From: Bugula neritina
Lineage: Eukaryota; Bryozoa; Gymnolaemata; Cheilostomatida; Bugulidae
NCBI GenBank assembly: GCA_964035545.1
Contig: CAXIUT010000239.1
Span: 1 to 35,868, forward strand
Direction: 5' to 3'
Length of the DNA: 35,868 nucleotides
Shown here: in pieces, positions 10,338 to 20,699 of the stretch
How positions within the stretch are numbered: the stretch's first letter is position 1
Layout: each line of letters starts with the position of its first letter
The notes under the pieces: model-generated
Told to the model about the DNA's origin: nothing
Seen by the model: the letters and a program-made list of their open reading frames with translations, nothing else
Databases searched by the model: none
Made by a program: the position numbers and the translations under genes

Positions 10338-11417
10338 TCAAGTTCTCTCTGACAACCACTCTTGCATTACTTTTGCTACATCAGAAACGTGATCGTCCAG
10401 CCAAATTGCATGCCACATATCAAATATAATAACTGTAGTCTTATCAGTACAAGGACTGAACTTTTAGAGATCCAGGCAAGCAAAAGGATCCACCAATTTA
10501 TCACTTCCAGACTGAATCAATAAATAAGGAGTTTTAAAGTTTGAAAACTATTTACGAGTACGAGCCATTGCCATCATAATTTCCTGAACAGTTTTTGGAT
10601 AAAGCCTTCCATGATAAATGTAAGAATCACTTTGAGAATAACTATCCAGACGGTACTTTGATCCGTTTCTACCCGTTTGTTTTAAAAGCTGTTTGTAAGG
10701 AAATAATAATGAAAAGAGCATTGTTAATTTCTTTAACAGAGGATAATGCATTTTGTTTTACCTAAGAGAAGGACTTAGAAAGATAGCTCCATTTACAATA
10801 GAATGGTTCTTCAGAAGAAGATTAAAAGCAACTGCTCCTCCCAAACTCATCCCAGATAGATAAATCTTCATGTTTGGATTTTAAGATTTGACTTTGATCA
10901 CATATTGTTCAGCTATAGTAACTAACTGTTCGAAGGATTCAAGACAGCCTCGACGAGAACCTTCTGATTGTCCAAAATTGACAAAATCGAAACCTTTCAA
11001 TAGATATCCATCTTTAGACAGAGTACTAGCAATTTATCCGAATGTTCCAGTATGTCCATTGAGTGAATGCAAAAATATGATAACAGCTTTAGTTTTTTTA
11101 TTGTTTGGAGTCCAACTATATGTCATTAGTTTAGTTCCATGATAGTTCCATATTTCTTTATCAGGAAATATAGGAATTTGTCTTTAAAAAGAAAAAATAG
11201 ATTTTTTAAGACTTTTTATCCTCTACAACTCTTCATTTCTATCTTTAAATGAAATATTTTTGAAATAATCATAGTCTAATTGAAACTTATCTCGAAATTT
11301 TACCTCTTTAGAGTAACTCTTAACCTCTTTCGAAAAGCTATTTCCCAGAAGCGAGTGTAAACCTTTTAATAAAGTAAACTTCTGGTTTAGATTGATCCAT
11401 AGTCGAACAACTAACAT
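10338..11417 (-). CDS. Alpha/beta hydrolase, monoacylglycerol-lipase-like
   Basis: 359 aa, single exon. Family: alpha/beta hydrolases of the monoglyceride lipase/serine aminopeptidase S33 type, which cleave acylglycerol or related esters. The nucleophile elbow is GMSLGG (Ser about 191). The oxyanion region is HSLNGHTG, followed by DFVNFGQSEG, where relatives have D-x-x-G-x-G-x-S-x-G. The acid is probably the Asp of SGSDKLVDP and the base His is in DMWHAIW. All members of the triad are present, so activity is likely. The N-terminus has a short hydrophobic stretch (MLVVRLWINL) that could anchor or target the protein; ~60 residues precede the hydrolase core. An in-frame TGA just upstream fixes the start near 11417. 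It converges on the CK1-like gene and diverges from the selenoprotein K gene (122 bp between starts). Confidence 0.88.
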
Positions 11418-11539
11418 AACTATCACATAAATATATCACTTACAATTAAAAATAAATCCAATAAGACTAACTATTTAGAGTATTCAGTCATTAAAAGAGG
11501 CTTTTAAATATCTAGAACTTTCTTATACGTATAATATAT

Positions 11540-11802
11540 ATGTAAAATATCAGGCAAGTACCTTCAAAATTATATTGGTTCTTGTCCGCTATCATCGAAC
11601 TCATCCTCATCTTCTTCGTCTCCATCTTTAAACTCAACAAACCCTCTGACTCACTCACCTCAGATGACATCAGAAACCTCAGACGAGGAAATCAACCCGG
11701 CGGACATAACGGAAATGATTGGAGATATCAAGGATCAAGAGGTAAGTATCCTTTTATTTAGGTTCGACCAGAGTGCCCATGGGAGGATGAGGAGGAGGCT
11801 GA
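11540..11802 (+). CDS. selK: Selenoprotein K-like, Sec encoded by TGA
   Basis: 80 aa: exon 1 11540-11741, a 20-nt intron 11742-11761 (GTAAGT...TTTAG), exon 2 11762-11802. Layout matches the SelK/SelG family, small ER-membrane proteins: a short polar N-terminus, a Trp-containing single TM segment (about 11-29, YWFLSAIIELILIFFVSIF), then a Gly/Arg/Asn/Asp-rich tail (RRGNQPGGHNG, NDWRYQGSRG) and a C-terminal MGG-U-GGG. The U is TGA at 11788-11790, and a second TGA 9 nt on (11800-11802) is the stop. Family members end in GGUGR or similar. A canonical SECIS lies 37 nt beyond the stop (separate entry). SelK acts in ER-associated degradation and as a DHHC6 partner in animals; that role is by analogy. 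If the intron is retained, the frame gives an acidic tail instead of Sec. Confidence 0.9.
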
Positions 11803-11838
11803 TTCGATGGTTGAGGAAGAGAAGGCGCTACAATTTCC

Positions 11839-11882
11839 ATGATTGAGTTTAAAAAAACTCGAAAGAGCTTTAAACTCATGAT
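11839..11882 (+). promoter_or_regulatory. SECIS element (form II-like)
   Basis: The eukaryotic Sec-insertion hairpin is read directly. 5' quartet ATGA at 11839-11842, then one base, then a perfect 10-bp helix (11844-11853 with 11869-11878). The apical loop starts with AAAA (11854-11857), followed by a mini-stem CTC/GAG closing a GAAA loop (11858-11867). The 3' side is T-GA-T at 11879-11882, giving the tandem U-U, G-A and A-G non-Watson-Crick pairs of the consensus AUGAN...KGAW. Unpaired A's plus a mini-stem above the long helix is the form II layout. It sits 37 nt after the SelK stop, in the 3' UTR. Confidence 0.93.
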
Positions 11883-11973
11883 AATTGAAGCTATTCTTTG
11901 GTGATTCTTTATGATATAAGTTAGCAATCACTCTAGTATGAACAATTTTATTTGTTTTATTTCATATTTAGCT

Positions 11974-12048
11974 GGGGTTGGGGTTGGGGTTGGGGTTGGG
12001 GTTGGGGTTGGGGTTGGGGTTGGGGTTGGGGTTGGGGTTGGGGTTGGG
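11974..12048 (+). repeat. Internal telomeric array (G4T2)12.5
   Basis: 75 bp of perfect GGGGTT units, G-rich on the plus strand as at the right chromosome end. The array lies between the 3' ends of two convergent genes: 92 bp after the SECIS and 18 bp before the stop codon of the cyclase-like gene. It may form G-quadruplexes. The open frames across it (Gly-Val or Pro-Thr repeats) are not genes. Confidence 0.97.
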
Positions 12049-12066
12049 ATAACAAACGATTCACTA

Positions 12067-14995
12067 TCAAATACAATTACTATAATTTCTATATCCATTC
12101 CACTGACTGGGTACTCTAGCTTTTTGACTTTCAATAAATCCTTTGATTCTTTGAGCAGTATAGTCATGATTTAACTTTTAATATTTTAACCTAAATCAAT
12201 TCAAAATTACAATTATAGACTTTCTACCCACTACCCCTTTACATAATATTCAAAAGCTAGTCGATACTTCTTCCTTGTCTCTTCACTTAAATTCTTCTTC
12301 AATATCTCTCTCAATTCTTTCTTATTATTTATAAAATGCTAAATATTATCAAAAATACCCCAGAATTATAGTTACCCATCTAAGACATTTGAAGATACAT
12401 TAAATTTTCCTCTTTTTTAGTTTTTAAGTCTTTTGATTTTTTCTTTGATTTATCTATTCTATTTCTTGAAGGAGTGACATTCAAAGTGTCAAAATCAATC
12501 ATGTACACCCTCTCACTCACCTGAGAATCATCATATTTTATAGACTCAAGACATCTAAGATGTTTCTTGAGGCCAGTTGATAGGTTAGAATGTAGGGATT
12601 AAGATACAACCATGAAGTTTCCTTTCTCCTTAGCGAAGCTCATCAACTTATTTAACCTACTTACTTCAAGTCCAAAAAACATAGGATCTATTTTATAGCT
12701 ACTTCCTACTATTCCCTCAGAAGCCCATCCTAAAGTTAAAGCAAAACTCATTTAAACAGAAAAAGCTCCTTTGAAGCTCACTAAAAGTCTTTGGTCATTT
12801 CTATATTTAAATATTTTAGGTTCTTTGCACAAACGAGCTAAAATTTTCAATGCTGAGAATACTCCAAAATCACTAATGATTTTAATATAGTTATTGGTTT
12901 CTGGATCAGCATTATTGCCAATTAGACAAGGATTCATTCCTTATTAGATTCTATTTTTATTTAATTGGTCTTTAGGTATTTTAAAAACCAACAAAAATCC
13001 ATTATCCAGAATTTTAGAACAGTAGCCTCCATATCTAAAGGCAGAATTTTGAGCAATAATTGATATTTAGTTGATAAATCCAAAAACATCATCGCCTAGA
13101 ACTTAAGTGATAGTGTCAATATGGTTGATTTGACAAAGAACAAACACGCATAGCGACCTATTCATACTAGAATCAAGATTCTGATTGATAGCTTCACTAT
13201 TTTGCATCTTAGAATGAATCAGCTAGTTTCCAAGAGAACCAAAAATAGTCTGCATTAACTTTTTTATCTTTATTATAGCATTCTGCACCATCTGAGTCTC
13301 ATATTATTCATTACTATCTTCCTAAGGTTTATCTTCTTCGTCATTTGTTTCTTGTGACTTCACCAAAAAAAGCATTTTTTCTATGGGAACGATCACCAAC
13401 TCATTAATGTTATTACTAAAAGACGTTAGGAGGTACATAATAGTCAGACAAATGAAAGTAGTAGTTATAATAGAAAATACTATATAAAAGCATAATTACT
13501 GGCATCAATCTGATTGTATTGAGAATAATCAAGAAAGACAACAATAGAGTCAGCACTTTGATCAAATAGGTTTTTAGACTTTAAAGTAACATCAGGTCTG
13601 ATAGCTAAAACTTGACTAACATTAAATGTTTTATAGAATATGCCTATGTCAGTCGACCTGAAAGAAGAAAAATCAGTTACAGGACAATATTCGACTTCAT
13701 CAAAAGGGGTATCAATACAAAGAATACTTGAATAGACTCCTAAACCAGGAAACTCATTGATATTATTATTAATGAGTTGATTTATTTAATTAATAGTAAC
13801 TCGGCTATTAGTTCTAAATCAAGACAGGGCTACAATATTCTGGCTAGGAAGGATGTCATAAGGTCCCATTGTGTGGCTAAATCTAGGTAGTTTTTGATAT
13901 CCATCAAAGGAATAGATATCATCAATATGAGAATGATGATAATGATTCGTTTTCGTTTGATAGTGTCATTAGAAAGAATTTTACTTATATTGCTTTATTT
14001 GTTTTACTCAGTGATCTACTCCTACTTCTTCTCCTCACTCTACTCAGAAAATATCATCATTGCTTCAGATCTCTTAGATTCTATCCTGCTTTTCTTGTTT
14101 CTTTATAATTATGACTTCAACAACTTTTATATCTTATCCTATTATTCTTTTATACTATCCTTCTCTATTTCAAAACGACCTAAATTTTATTCATACATAT
14201 TCAACTCATTTGTCATTCTTATATTAGATAACCCTTCTTCATTGTACCCTATTATTTATTTATTAGAGTTGTTACCTTCATCCATTAGTGGCTCAATTAC
14301 CTCTTTTATATTTTTATCTTTCTTTCTTTGCTAATTTAGCTCTTTAGCTTTTTGACTTGACTTATATAGTTTAGCTACTCTAGCTAATCTGAATATCTTA
14401 ACCACTCGAACTGCTCTAGCTGCTGCTCTTGAAGCCTTACTTTGAGCAATTAAACTATTAACTTGAAAACCTGAAGAAGAGTTACTATTAAAGATGGCAT
14501 CAGTAATGAAATCTACATCGAGAAGTATAGTAATGGTGGAGATAAGGTCAAGATAGAAGTAGAATGAGCAGAAATATCCTTCCATAGCAAAATTCATAAA
14601 AATTTAAATCATGAAGACAGCAAAGAAGGTCAAATTGATATATCCTACAGTTTAGTCTTGTTCTTTAGTCATAAAAATAGTTCTAAGATCATAAAGAACC
14701 AAGCTTATCAAAGTTAGAAATGTAATAAAAAGTTGAAAATAAATACTAAATTATTCAATATTTACTTTTGAACTATTTTCAACAATGAACTTTTCTATTT
14801 CTTTTTTATCTCAGGCTACTCCTTTACTTTAGATGTAAACATTCTTTGTGTATTCTTTTTTTATGTCATTGCATTAAACTAATCCTAACTAATCCCTAAA
14901 CTGCTCTTTCTACTATAGTTAGCTCTATCTCTGTCACTCAATTCCATCACCTTACATATCTGCTCGTTAGTATATTCAGCAGGACTGATCGACAT
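12067..14995 (-). CDS. Voltage-sensor / nucleotide-cyclase-like fusion
   Basis: 942 aa after removal of five 20-nt introns (14746-14765, 13814-13833, 13480-13499, 12339-12358, 12191-12210); together they restore one frame from ATG to TGA. Order: Ser/Lys-rich N-terminus; S1-S3-like TM helices (~79-160); an S4-like segment with Arg/Lys every third residue (RAAARAVRVVKIFRLARVAK, ~190-212); a charged linker; TM (IIIIILILMISIPLM, ~340-356); an extracellular domain; TM (~488-510); a class III cyclase domain (~580-820); and a C-terminal tail of the type YYVKGEW...WNGYR. Ciliates and apicomplexans are known to have channel-cyclase fusions. Here no K+-channel pore signature (TxGYGD) was seen. The cyclase looks dead: the first metal Asp region reads CQIN, and the V-N-x-A-x-R motif reads V-S-R-L-N-K. 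A role as voltage-responsive regulator or partner of an active cyclase is inferred. Confidence 0.88.
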
Positions 14996-15039
14996 CTTTT
15001 ATTTAAATCCTAACTTATATATTCTATTACATCGATACT

Positions 15040-15306
15040 ATCATCATAACTATACTATCAATCATCATAACTATACTATCAATCAATATATCAATCCTAT
15101 CAATCAATATATCAATCCTATCAATCAATATAGCTATACTATCAATATAGCTATACTATCAATATAGCTATACTATCAATATAGCTATACTATCAATATA
15201 GCTATACTATCAATATAGCTATACTATCAATATAGCTATACTATCAATATAGCTATACTATCAATATAGCTATACTATCAATATAGCTATACTATACTAT
15301 AAATCA
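15040..15306. repeat. 17-bp tandem repeat array
   Basis: A left block of ~16- to 22-bp variants (atcataactatactatca; atcaatatatcaatcct) is followed by ten or so near-perfect 17-bp units, atagctatactatcaat. Each unit read on the minus strand contains TGA (attGATag reads ...TTGATAG). It lies 5' of the cyclase-like gene and 3' of the two-TM gene, both on the minus strand. Confidence 0.93.
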
Positions 15307-15365
15307 TTTTAGCTATAGTATCAATACTATCGATGTTATCAACTTAACTTGGAGAAATATAAGTA

Positions 15366-16063
15366 TCAGATATCATCACTATTATCATTTTACAGTTTAG
15401 TCAAGGCTATCCAAAGACAATCTGGGCTACAACTCCACTAAAATCTAGGAGACTAGGAAAGAGATATTTATTTATGATTTAACTCTGCCAACTTATGCTT
15501 GATGGAATCAGTCATTTTACTATCCAGGTCTTATCTCTATTCACTCCTATTGAACACGTAGAACACTCCAACCACAATGGCCACAACTATATTAAACTTT
15601 TAGTACCAAATATTACACTCAAACAAGAAAAAGAATAATACAAGTTGTCGTTAGTCACATTCAATAAAACAGCCATTATATAAATAGACAAAAATAGTAT
15701 AGCAGAAAGACATAGTCCCTTGATAGCCATCTCTTCTTGTCCGAAACAGTTACTTTATAACTTGTTTTTATACTCCTTCCAAGTACAATAGCACTATCCA
15801 TCCACTTATCCCTTCATCTCCTACACACACAACTCACCTAAACTCTAAGGAACTTTAGCCCTCTTAAAACCATTGCCATACTTATTAGAAACAAAGACCA
15901 CTTTGTCAGAAGTAGAAAGAGGAACATCGAAACTATTAGACTTCAACTTCTACATCCTTGTTTCAGGAATATAACCTCTTAGCTTAATAGATGTCATTTT
16001 ATTCAGTCGACCTCCGTCCATCTTGCGACAAGTCAACTTCCTTATTGTCTGAACCGATTGCAT
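15366..16063 (-). CDS. Two-TM membrane protein, unknown
   Basis: 225 aa after removal of one 20-nt intron (15587-15606, GTACTA...ATATAG). The intron lies inside the second hydrophobic segment, and without splicing the frame hits TGA soon after. Residues 1-125 are soluble and rich in Lys, Ser and Gly with several Cys, including a short CYCTWKEY motif. TM1 is near 130-150 (GLCLSAILFLSIYIMAVLL). TM2 is near 158-178 (SCLSVIFVVAIVVGVFYVF). A ~45-residue Glu/Lys/Ser-rich tail ends in a CSPDCLWIALTKL segment. No family recognised. The ATG has an AT-rich leader, and the divergent coiled-coil gene starts 145 bp away. Confidence 0.75.
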
Positions 16064-16208
16064 CTTATAGAAAATATTTATCAATTTAGAATATTACATC
16101 AAACTCTTCATAAAGGGTATCAATAATATCAATGATATCAATAAAGAGTGGTATTTAGAATGGTTTTAGAAAAGTGATAGGTTATAATTTTGTTCAATAA
16201 ATAATTTT

Positions 16209-17768
16209 ATGTCAAAACATACAAGTAAGTACTACCAATTAGTCAAAGCCATAAGAACAGAAAAGCAATAGTCCCACCTCAGAAAGACTCTTCGCTAGCA
16301 AAGAACCAAAATAAAGCTGATTAAAGACAAACAAGAAGTCAACTAAAAAATAATATCGTAGATAATCGACCAAGATAGATCGATATAATTGGATAAATAA
16401 GACCTAAACATAAGCAAAACAGAAGAACGATTAATCGATAGAGATCAAGAAGAACAAAGACTATGGAAAATATTTATAGATAAGGCTAAGACAATAACCC
16501 AACCGTCAGATCTTCTTCCGATAAAGAAGAAACTCAATCAGGCAAAAGATGAATAAGCAATAGAATAGATATTGATGTTGATATAAAACGAGGAAAGGAT
16601 AAACAGATAGAATGAATAAAGAATATAAAGGAAATTAGGTAACATATGGTCGTAAGGAGGTGGTTTAAAGAAGAAGATAGAAGAGATAAGGATGAAATTG
16701 TAATAATATGATCGGTAGTTGATCAGGTTAAAAAACAATTTTGATAAAGAAGAAAAAGCACTTCATTAGAGGTCAAATAAATTCAAAGAAGAGAAAAGTA
16801 AAGATATGATGATCAAAAATATAAATAAAGATGATAATCAAATGAGAAATGCTATGATATCAAAGATAAAACTCAATCAAGAACTAGATTTTGGATTTCA
16901 ACTCCAAAGAAGAAGAACTTTCAACCAAGCCAAACAAGTCATCAACGACAATAAAAAAACAACTAATCAGCAACTCAACACTTTAACCTAGAAGTATAAT
17001 CAACTTAAAATTCTATAAAAATAAATAGAACCTCAACTTATTAGCATTAAAAACAAATAAAATACTTTAAACAGTTAAATCATTTACTTTTTAAAATATC
17101 TAATAAAGTATTTTCCTTACCATTCTCAAGGAATCAAATGGATGGTATAAAAATTAAATCATCTAAAAGTATAAATAAAATAATAGTAACTGCCTGAATC
17201 ATTATTAACTTAAGACAAATAATTTCTATCCTCTTTGTTCAAGTAAAATATTCATAAAAGTCAATTCTAGAACACTTAAATCAAAGTATTTAATAAAACA
17301 CGTTTCTCCAAATAAAATACTACCAAAAATGGATTTAAAAAAATATAAACTTATAGAACATAACCCAATATGACCACCAACCAAGATTTCATCAAAAACT
17401 ATTAAATCAACTAATAATCTCCCTTCAATAAAGATACCACCATTCACTTCGATATCGACAACTAATTCGATAACACCATTCACTTCTAGTCATCATCTCC
17501 GAGAAAGTTTAATGTCCAATCAAACTCTCTTAAAAGAATATACCAAGAAGCAGGATAAGTCATTTCTGATAGAATTAAAAAAAGACAATGGAGCTACTAA
17601 TCCTGCAAAATGATCAATACAAATAAACTAAACAATAGCGAGCTCAAAAATAGAAGCAATAGTGTGATAAAGTAAAAACTTAGATGCAAATTCATCAATG
17701 TCAGACAAAACTCAAGAAGAAATAAACTCAACTCCCTCATCTTCGGAGACACATACAGATAATTATGA
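16209..17768 (+). CDS. Coiled-coil protein, unknown
   Basis: 519 aa, single exon. Residues ~1-290 are continuous Lys/Glu/Arg/Gln-rich helix with heptad spacing (for example KIEEIRMKLEEYDREELIRL) and probably form a coiled coil. A short aromatic patch near 293-313 (IIYFLKYLIKYFPYHSQGIK) interrupts it. The C-terminal ~190 residues are Asn/Ser/Thr/Lys-rich and disordered-looking, with a duplicated NDTTIHFD/FDNTIHF motif. No membrane segment. Size and composition fit ciliary or basal-body coiled-coil proteins, but I recognise no family. TGA at 17766-17768 is followed by a kilobase of satellite DNA. Confidence 0.8.
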
Positions 17769-17824
17769 TCATTCTTATCCTTTATAGTCATATTCTTAAA
17801 TAAGATATAATATCATAATAGACC

Positions 17825-18028
17825 AATTAGCAAATCAATAAATAATATTATCAATGAAAAGGTTGTGAGTAATTACTGAAATAAATAAATAAGTCAATCA
17901 ATAAATAATATTATCAATAAATAATATTATCAATGAAAAGGTTGTGAGTAATTACTGGAATAAATGAATAAATAAATGAATGAATGAATGAATGAATGAA
18001 TGAATGAATGAATGAATGAATGAATGAA

Positions 18029-18079
<51 letters not shown>

Positions 18080-18253
18080 ATCAATAAATAGTATTATCAA
18101 TGAAAAGGTTGTGAGTAATGGGGTTGGGGTTGGGGTTGGGGTTGGGGTTGGGGTTGGGGTTGGGGTTGGGGTTGGGGTTGGGGTTGGGAGTATTATCAAT
18201 GAAAAGGTTGTGAGTAATTACTTCAATAAATAAATGAATAAATAAAATAATAA

Positions 18254-18312
<59 letters not shown>

Positions 18313-18360
18313 ATCAATAAATAGTATTATCAATGAAAAGGTTGTGAGTAATTACTTCAA

Positions 18361-18395
<35 letters not shown>

Positions 18396-18443
18396 ATCAA
18401 TAAATAGTATTATCAATGAAAAGGTTGTGAGTAATTACTTCAA

Positions 18444-18474
<31 letters not shown>

Positions 18475-18522
18475 ATCAATAAATAGTATTATCAATGAAA
18501 AGGTTGTGAGTAATTACTTCAA

Positions 18523-18561
<39 letters not shown>

Positions 18562-18636
18562 ATCAATAAATAGTATTATCAATGAAAAGGTTGTGAGTAA
18601 TTACTTCAATAAATAAATGAATAAATAAAATAATAA

Positions 18637-18687
<51 letters not shown>

Positions 18688-18780
18688 GTCAATCAATAAA
18701 TAGTATTATCAATGAAAAGGTTGTGAGTAATTACTGAAATAAATGAATAAATGAATGAATAAATAAATAAATAAATAAAT
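17825..18780. repeat. Composite satellite: 30-bp core plus (AATA)n
   Basis: Nine copies of a ~30-bp core (attatcaatgaaaaggttgt then gagtaattact) start near 17847, 17927, 18093, 18191, 18324, 18408, 18487, 18573 and 18692. They alternate with (AATA)n tracts of varied length and one (AATG)n block near 17960-18027. Copy 3 is interrupted by the internal telomeric array. The region fills the gap between the 3' ends of two convergent coiled-coil genes and holds no credible gene; open frames across it are tetranucleotide read-through. Confidence 0.95.
18120..18188 (+). repeat. Second internal telomeric array (G4T2)11.5
   Basis: 69 bp of perfect GGGGTT units within the satellite, in the same orientation as the array at 11974 and as the right telomere. 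It follows gtgagtaat of core copy 3 and is followed directly by gtattatcaatg of copy 4, replacing the usual attact-(AATA)n spacer. Confidence 0.97.
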
Positions 18781-18800
18781 ATTTAGGAATAATAGAGATA

Positions 18801-20669
18801 TCACAGCTATCCAGGAGTTTTTTTATCCTGCAGCAACAAAATTTAACTTTCAAGATACTTAATTTTGGTTTTGAAATGATCAGTTTTGTCCTTCAGTATA
18901 TTCTAGTATTTCTAAGATATTAACTTCTACATACTATCCAGTCCTTCTTAAATGCTCTCTATTTTTTATGTTTCTAACTCATTTCTTAATTCTATCATCT
19001 TTTGCTAGAACTATTTCTTTTCCTTTTCTCTCTATCTAGATAATGAATAAATATCTTCTTATAGTCCTTTGATGTCGTTCTGAAATGCAGATGTTTTCTA
19101 TTTTTCAATGATGTACAGTTTTTAGCATTAATTAATACAATTTTGAGTCTACTTCAAAAGATTTTCCCTTTAAATAGACTTCTCCATCAGCTGTTCTTTC
19201 TACTATTATATGCTTTTTCTTCTTTATATTTCTGAATCTAATATCTTATCAAACTCCTTGACTCTTTTATTCTCCTTTTCGTAAATAAGTTCCATTTAGA
19301 CCAACCTAGTCTTCACATCTACATAGTTCTTCTCAGTCTCATTGGCAAATATCTAATTCTTGTGACTTTTCTCTCTCAAACTTTCTAGCTCTTTGGTCTG
19401 CACCTCTAAAGTATGATCAACCTATCTCAATTTTTGACTCATTCGATGGCTGCCCTCTTTTAAATGAACATTTTCACCCATCAACTCCTTCTCTCCTTTC
19501 TATAATGTTGAGACAATAGCTATCAAGTCGTGAATTTCTTGCTGTTTTGTGCTGACATCTTTTTAAAGAGTGCTATTGGACTAACGGATAAGTACATTAT
19601 CTTTCTCTAAAGCATTTATTAATAGTTTGTGTTTATTATCATTTTATTTTAGTTAGCATTCAAAGAAAGTACTGCTCTAAGTCATTCTTCTCAGTTATGA
19701 TTAAAGGTTTTAGATATGTCTCATTTGAGAATACTTGGTTTCTTAAAGTCCAAGAATGTTTTATTTCAATTCATTTCCTTAAGCCATCAAATGAGCTCCA
19801 TCTTGCTTCAACTGACCTACTATCCTTTCAAGCATAGCTCTCTCTTGTTTACTTTTCTATAACTCACTCTTGGACGTTTATAACTACCTCCCCAAGACTT
19901 GTATCTTTTGCAAATTATCTGTTTATATCTGATTTATCTTTTTATTTTTTAGTTAAATTTAACTTTTAAGATCCTCGGCCAAGGATTTGTATTTTTTAAG
20001 TTCTATTTCTATTTTATCCAGTTCGATGTTTATTTTATTGAGTGCTAGTTCTTGATTTTTGCAGGTGATTTTCAGCTATGTATTTTATTTAAATAGAGTT
20101 TCTATTTATTTTTTGGAAGAAAGATTTTCTTAAGAATATTTTTTCTGTGCACTTCTAAATGATTGCTACAAATGCATCATTTCTGATTTATTTTTTGCTT
20201 ATAAATTGCTGAGAACTCTTTCCCTACTTTGTCTTTCACTGGTTAGTTCTTGTTGCAACCTCACTAGTTGAAAATTGTCTTAAATCTCATTTATTTTATG
20301 ATAAGAAGCTCGATCCACCTCTTTTTTCCAATTCTATTAAACTCTATTCTTTAATCCCTTGATCTGTCCGTTCTCATTTCTCAAACTATCAATCTCTCGA
20401 ACCAACTATGAATTTTGTTTTTGCAACTAGAGAGTACTCACCTTATAGCTCTCATTCTGAGCCACCAAAACATTCACGTATCTCTATATTTAATCTATTT
20501 TAGAACACCTTAACTTCAATTCTTTATTTTCTATCTTATACTCTTCAAGTCTTCTATCAATATTCGAGTGAGTGGGTTCGACTCGCTTTAATGTACTGAG
20601 TTGATTGATGGGTAAATCTTTAAGCACTTTGGCTGAATTATACTTGCTTTAACTTGTCAAACGGTACAT
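18801..20669 (-). CDS. Long coiled-coil protein
   Basis: 622 aa, single uninterrupted frame. Almost the whole length from residue ~30 is Glu/Lys/Leu/Gln/Asn-rich with heptad character (LRCSKIDEIERYVNVLV; LNKIDIELDK-like segments). There are no Pro-rich breaks except at the ends, no TM segment and no enzyme motif. The N-terminus MYRLTSESKYNSAKVLKDLP is polar. Proteins of this kind in ciliates are usually cytoskeletal, basal-body or Golgi tethers. The family cannot be named from sequence alone. The stop lies 20 bp from the satellite block, and the start is 30 bp from the stop of the upstream carrier gene on the same strand. Confidence 0.85.
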
Positions 20670-20699
20670 TCTATTTTAATATTATATTTTATATAAATA

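Noticed and set aside
11788-11790. TGA in the SelK-like gene as a simple stop or nonsense mutation
   Set aside because: It sits exactly at the family Sec position in GG-U-G, is followed by a second TGA, and a full SECIS lies downstream.
11928-12174. Open frames on both strands encoding long Gly-Val or Pro-Thr repeats across 11974-12048
   Set aside because: They are translations of the internal telomeric array. The true cyclase-like gene stops at 12067, before the array, once its last 20-nt intron is removed.
17930-18317. Minus-strand open frames with Pro-Thr/Pro-Asn and Leu-Phe-Ile-Tyr repeats
   Set aside because: They translate the satellite (AATA)n and the telomeric tract; there is no start context or conserved sequence.
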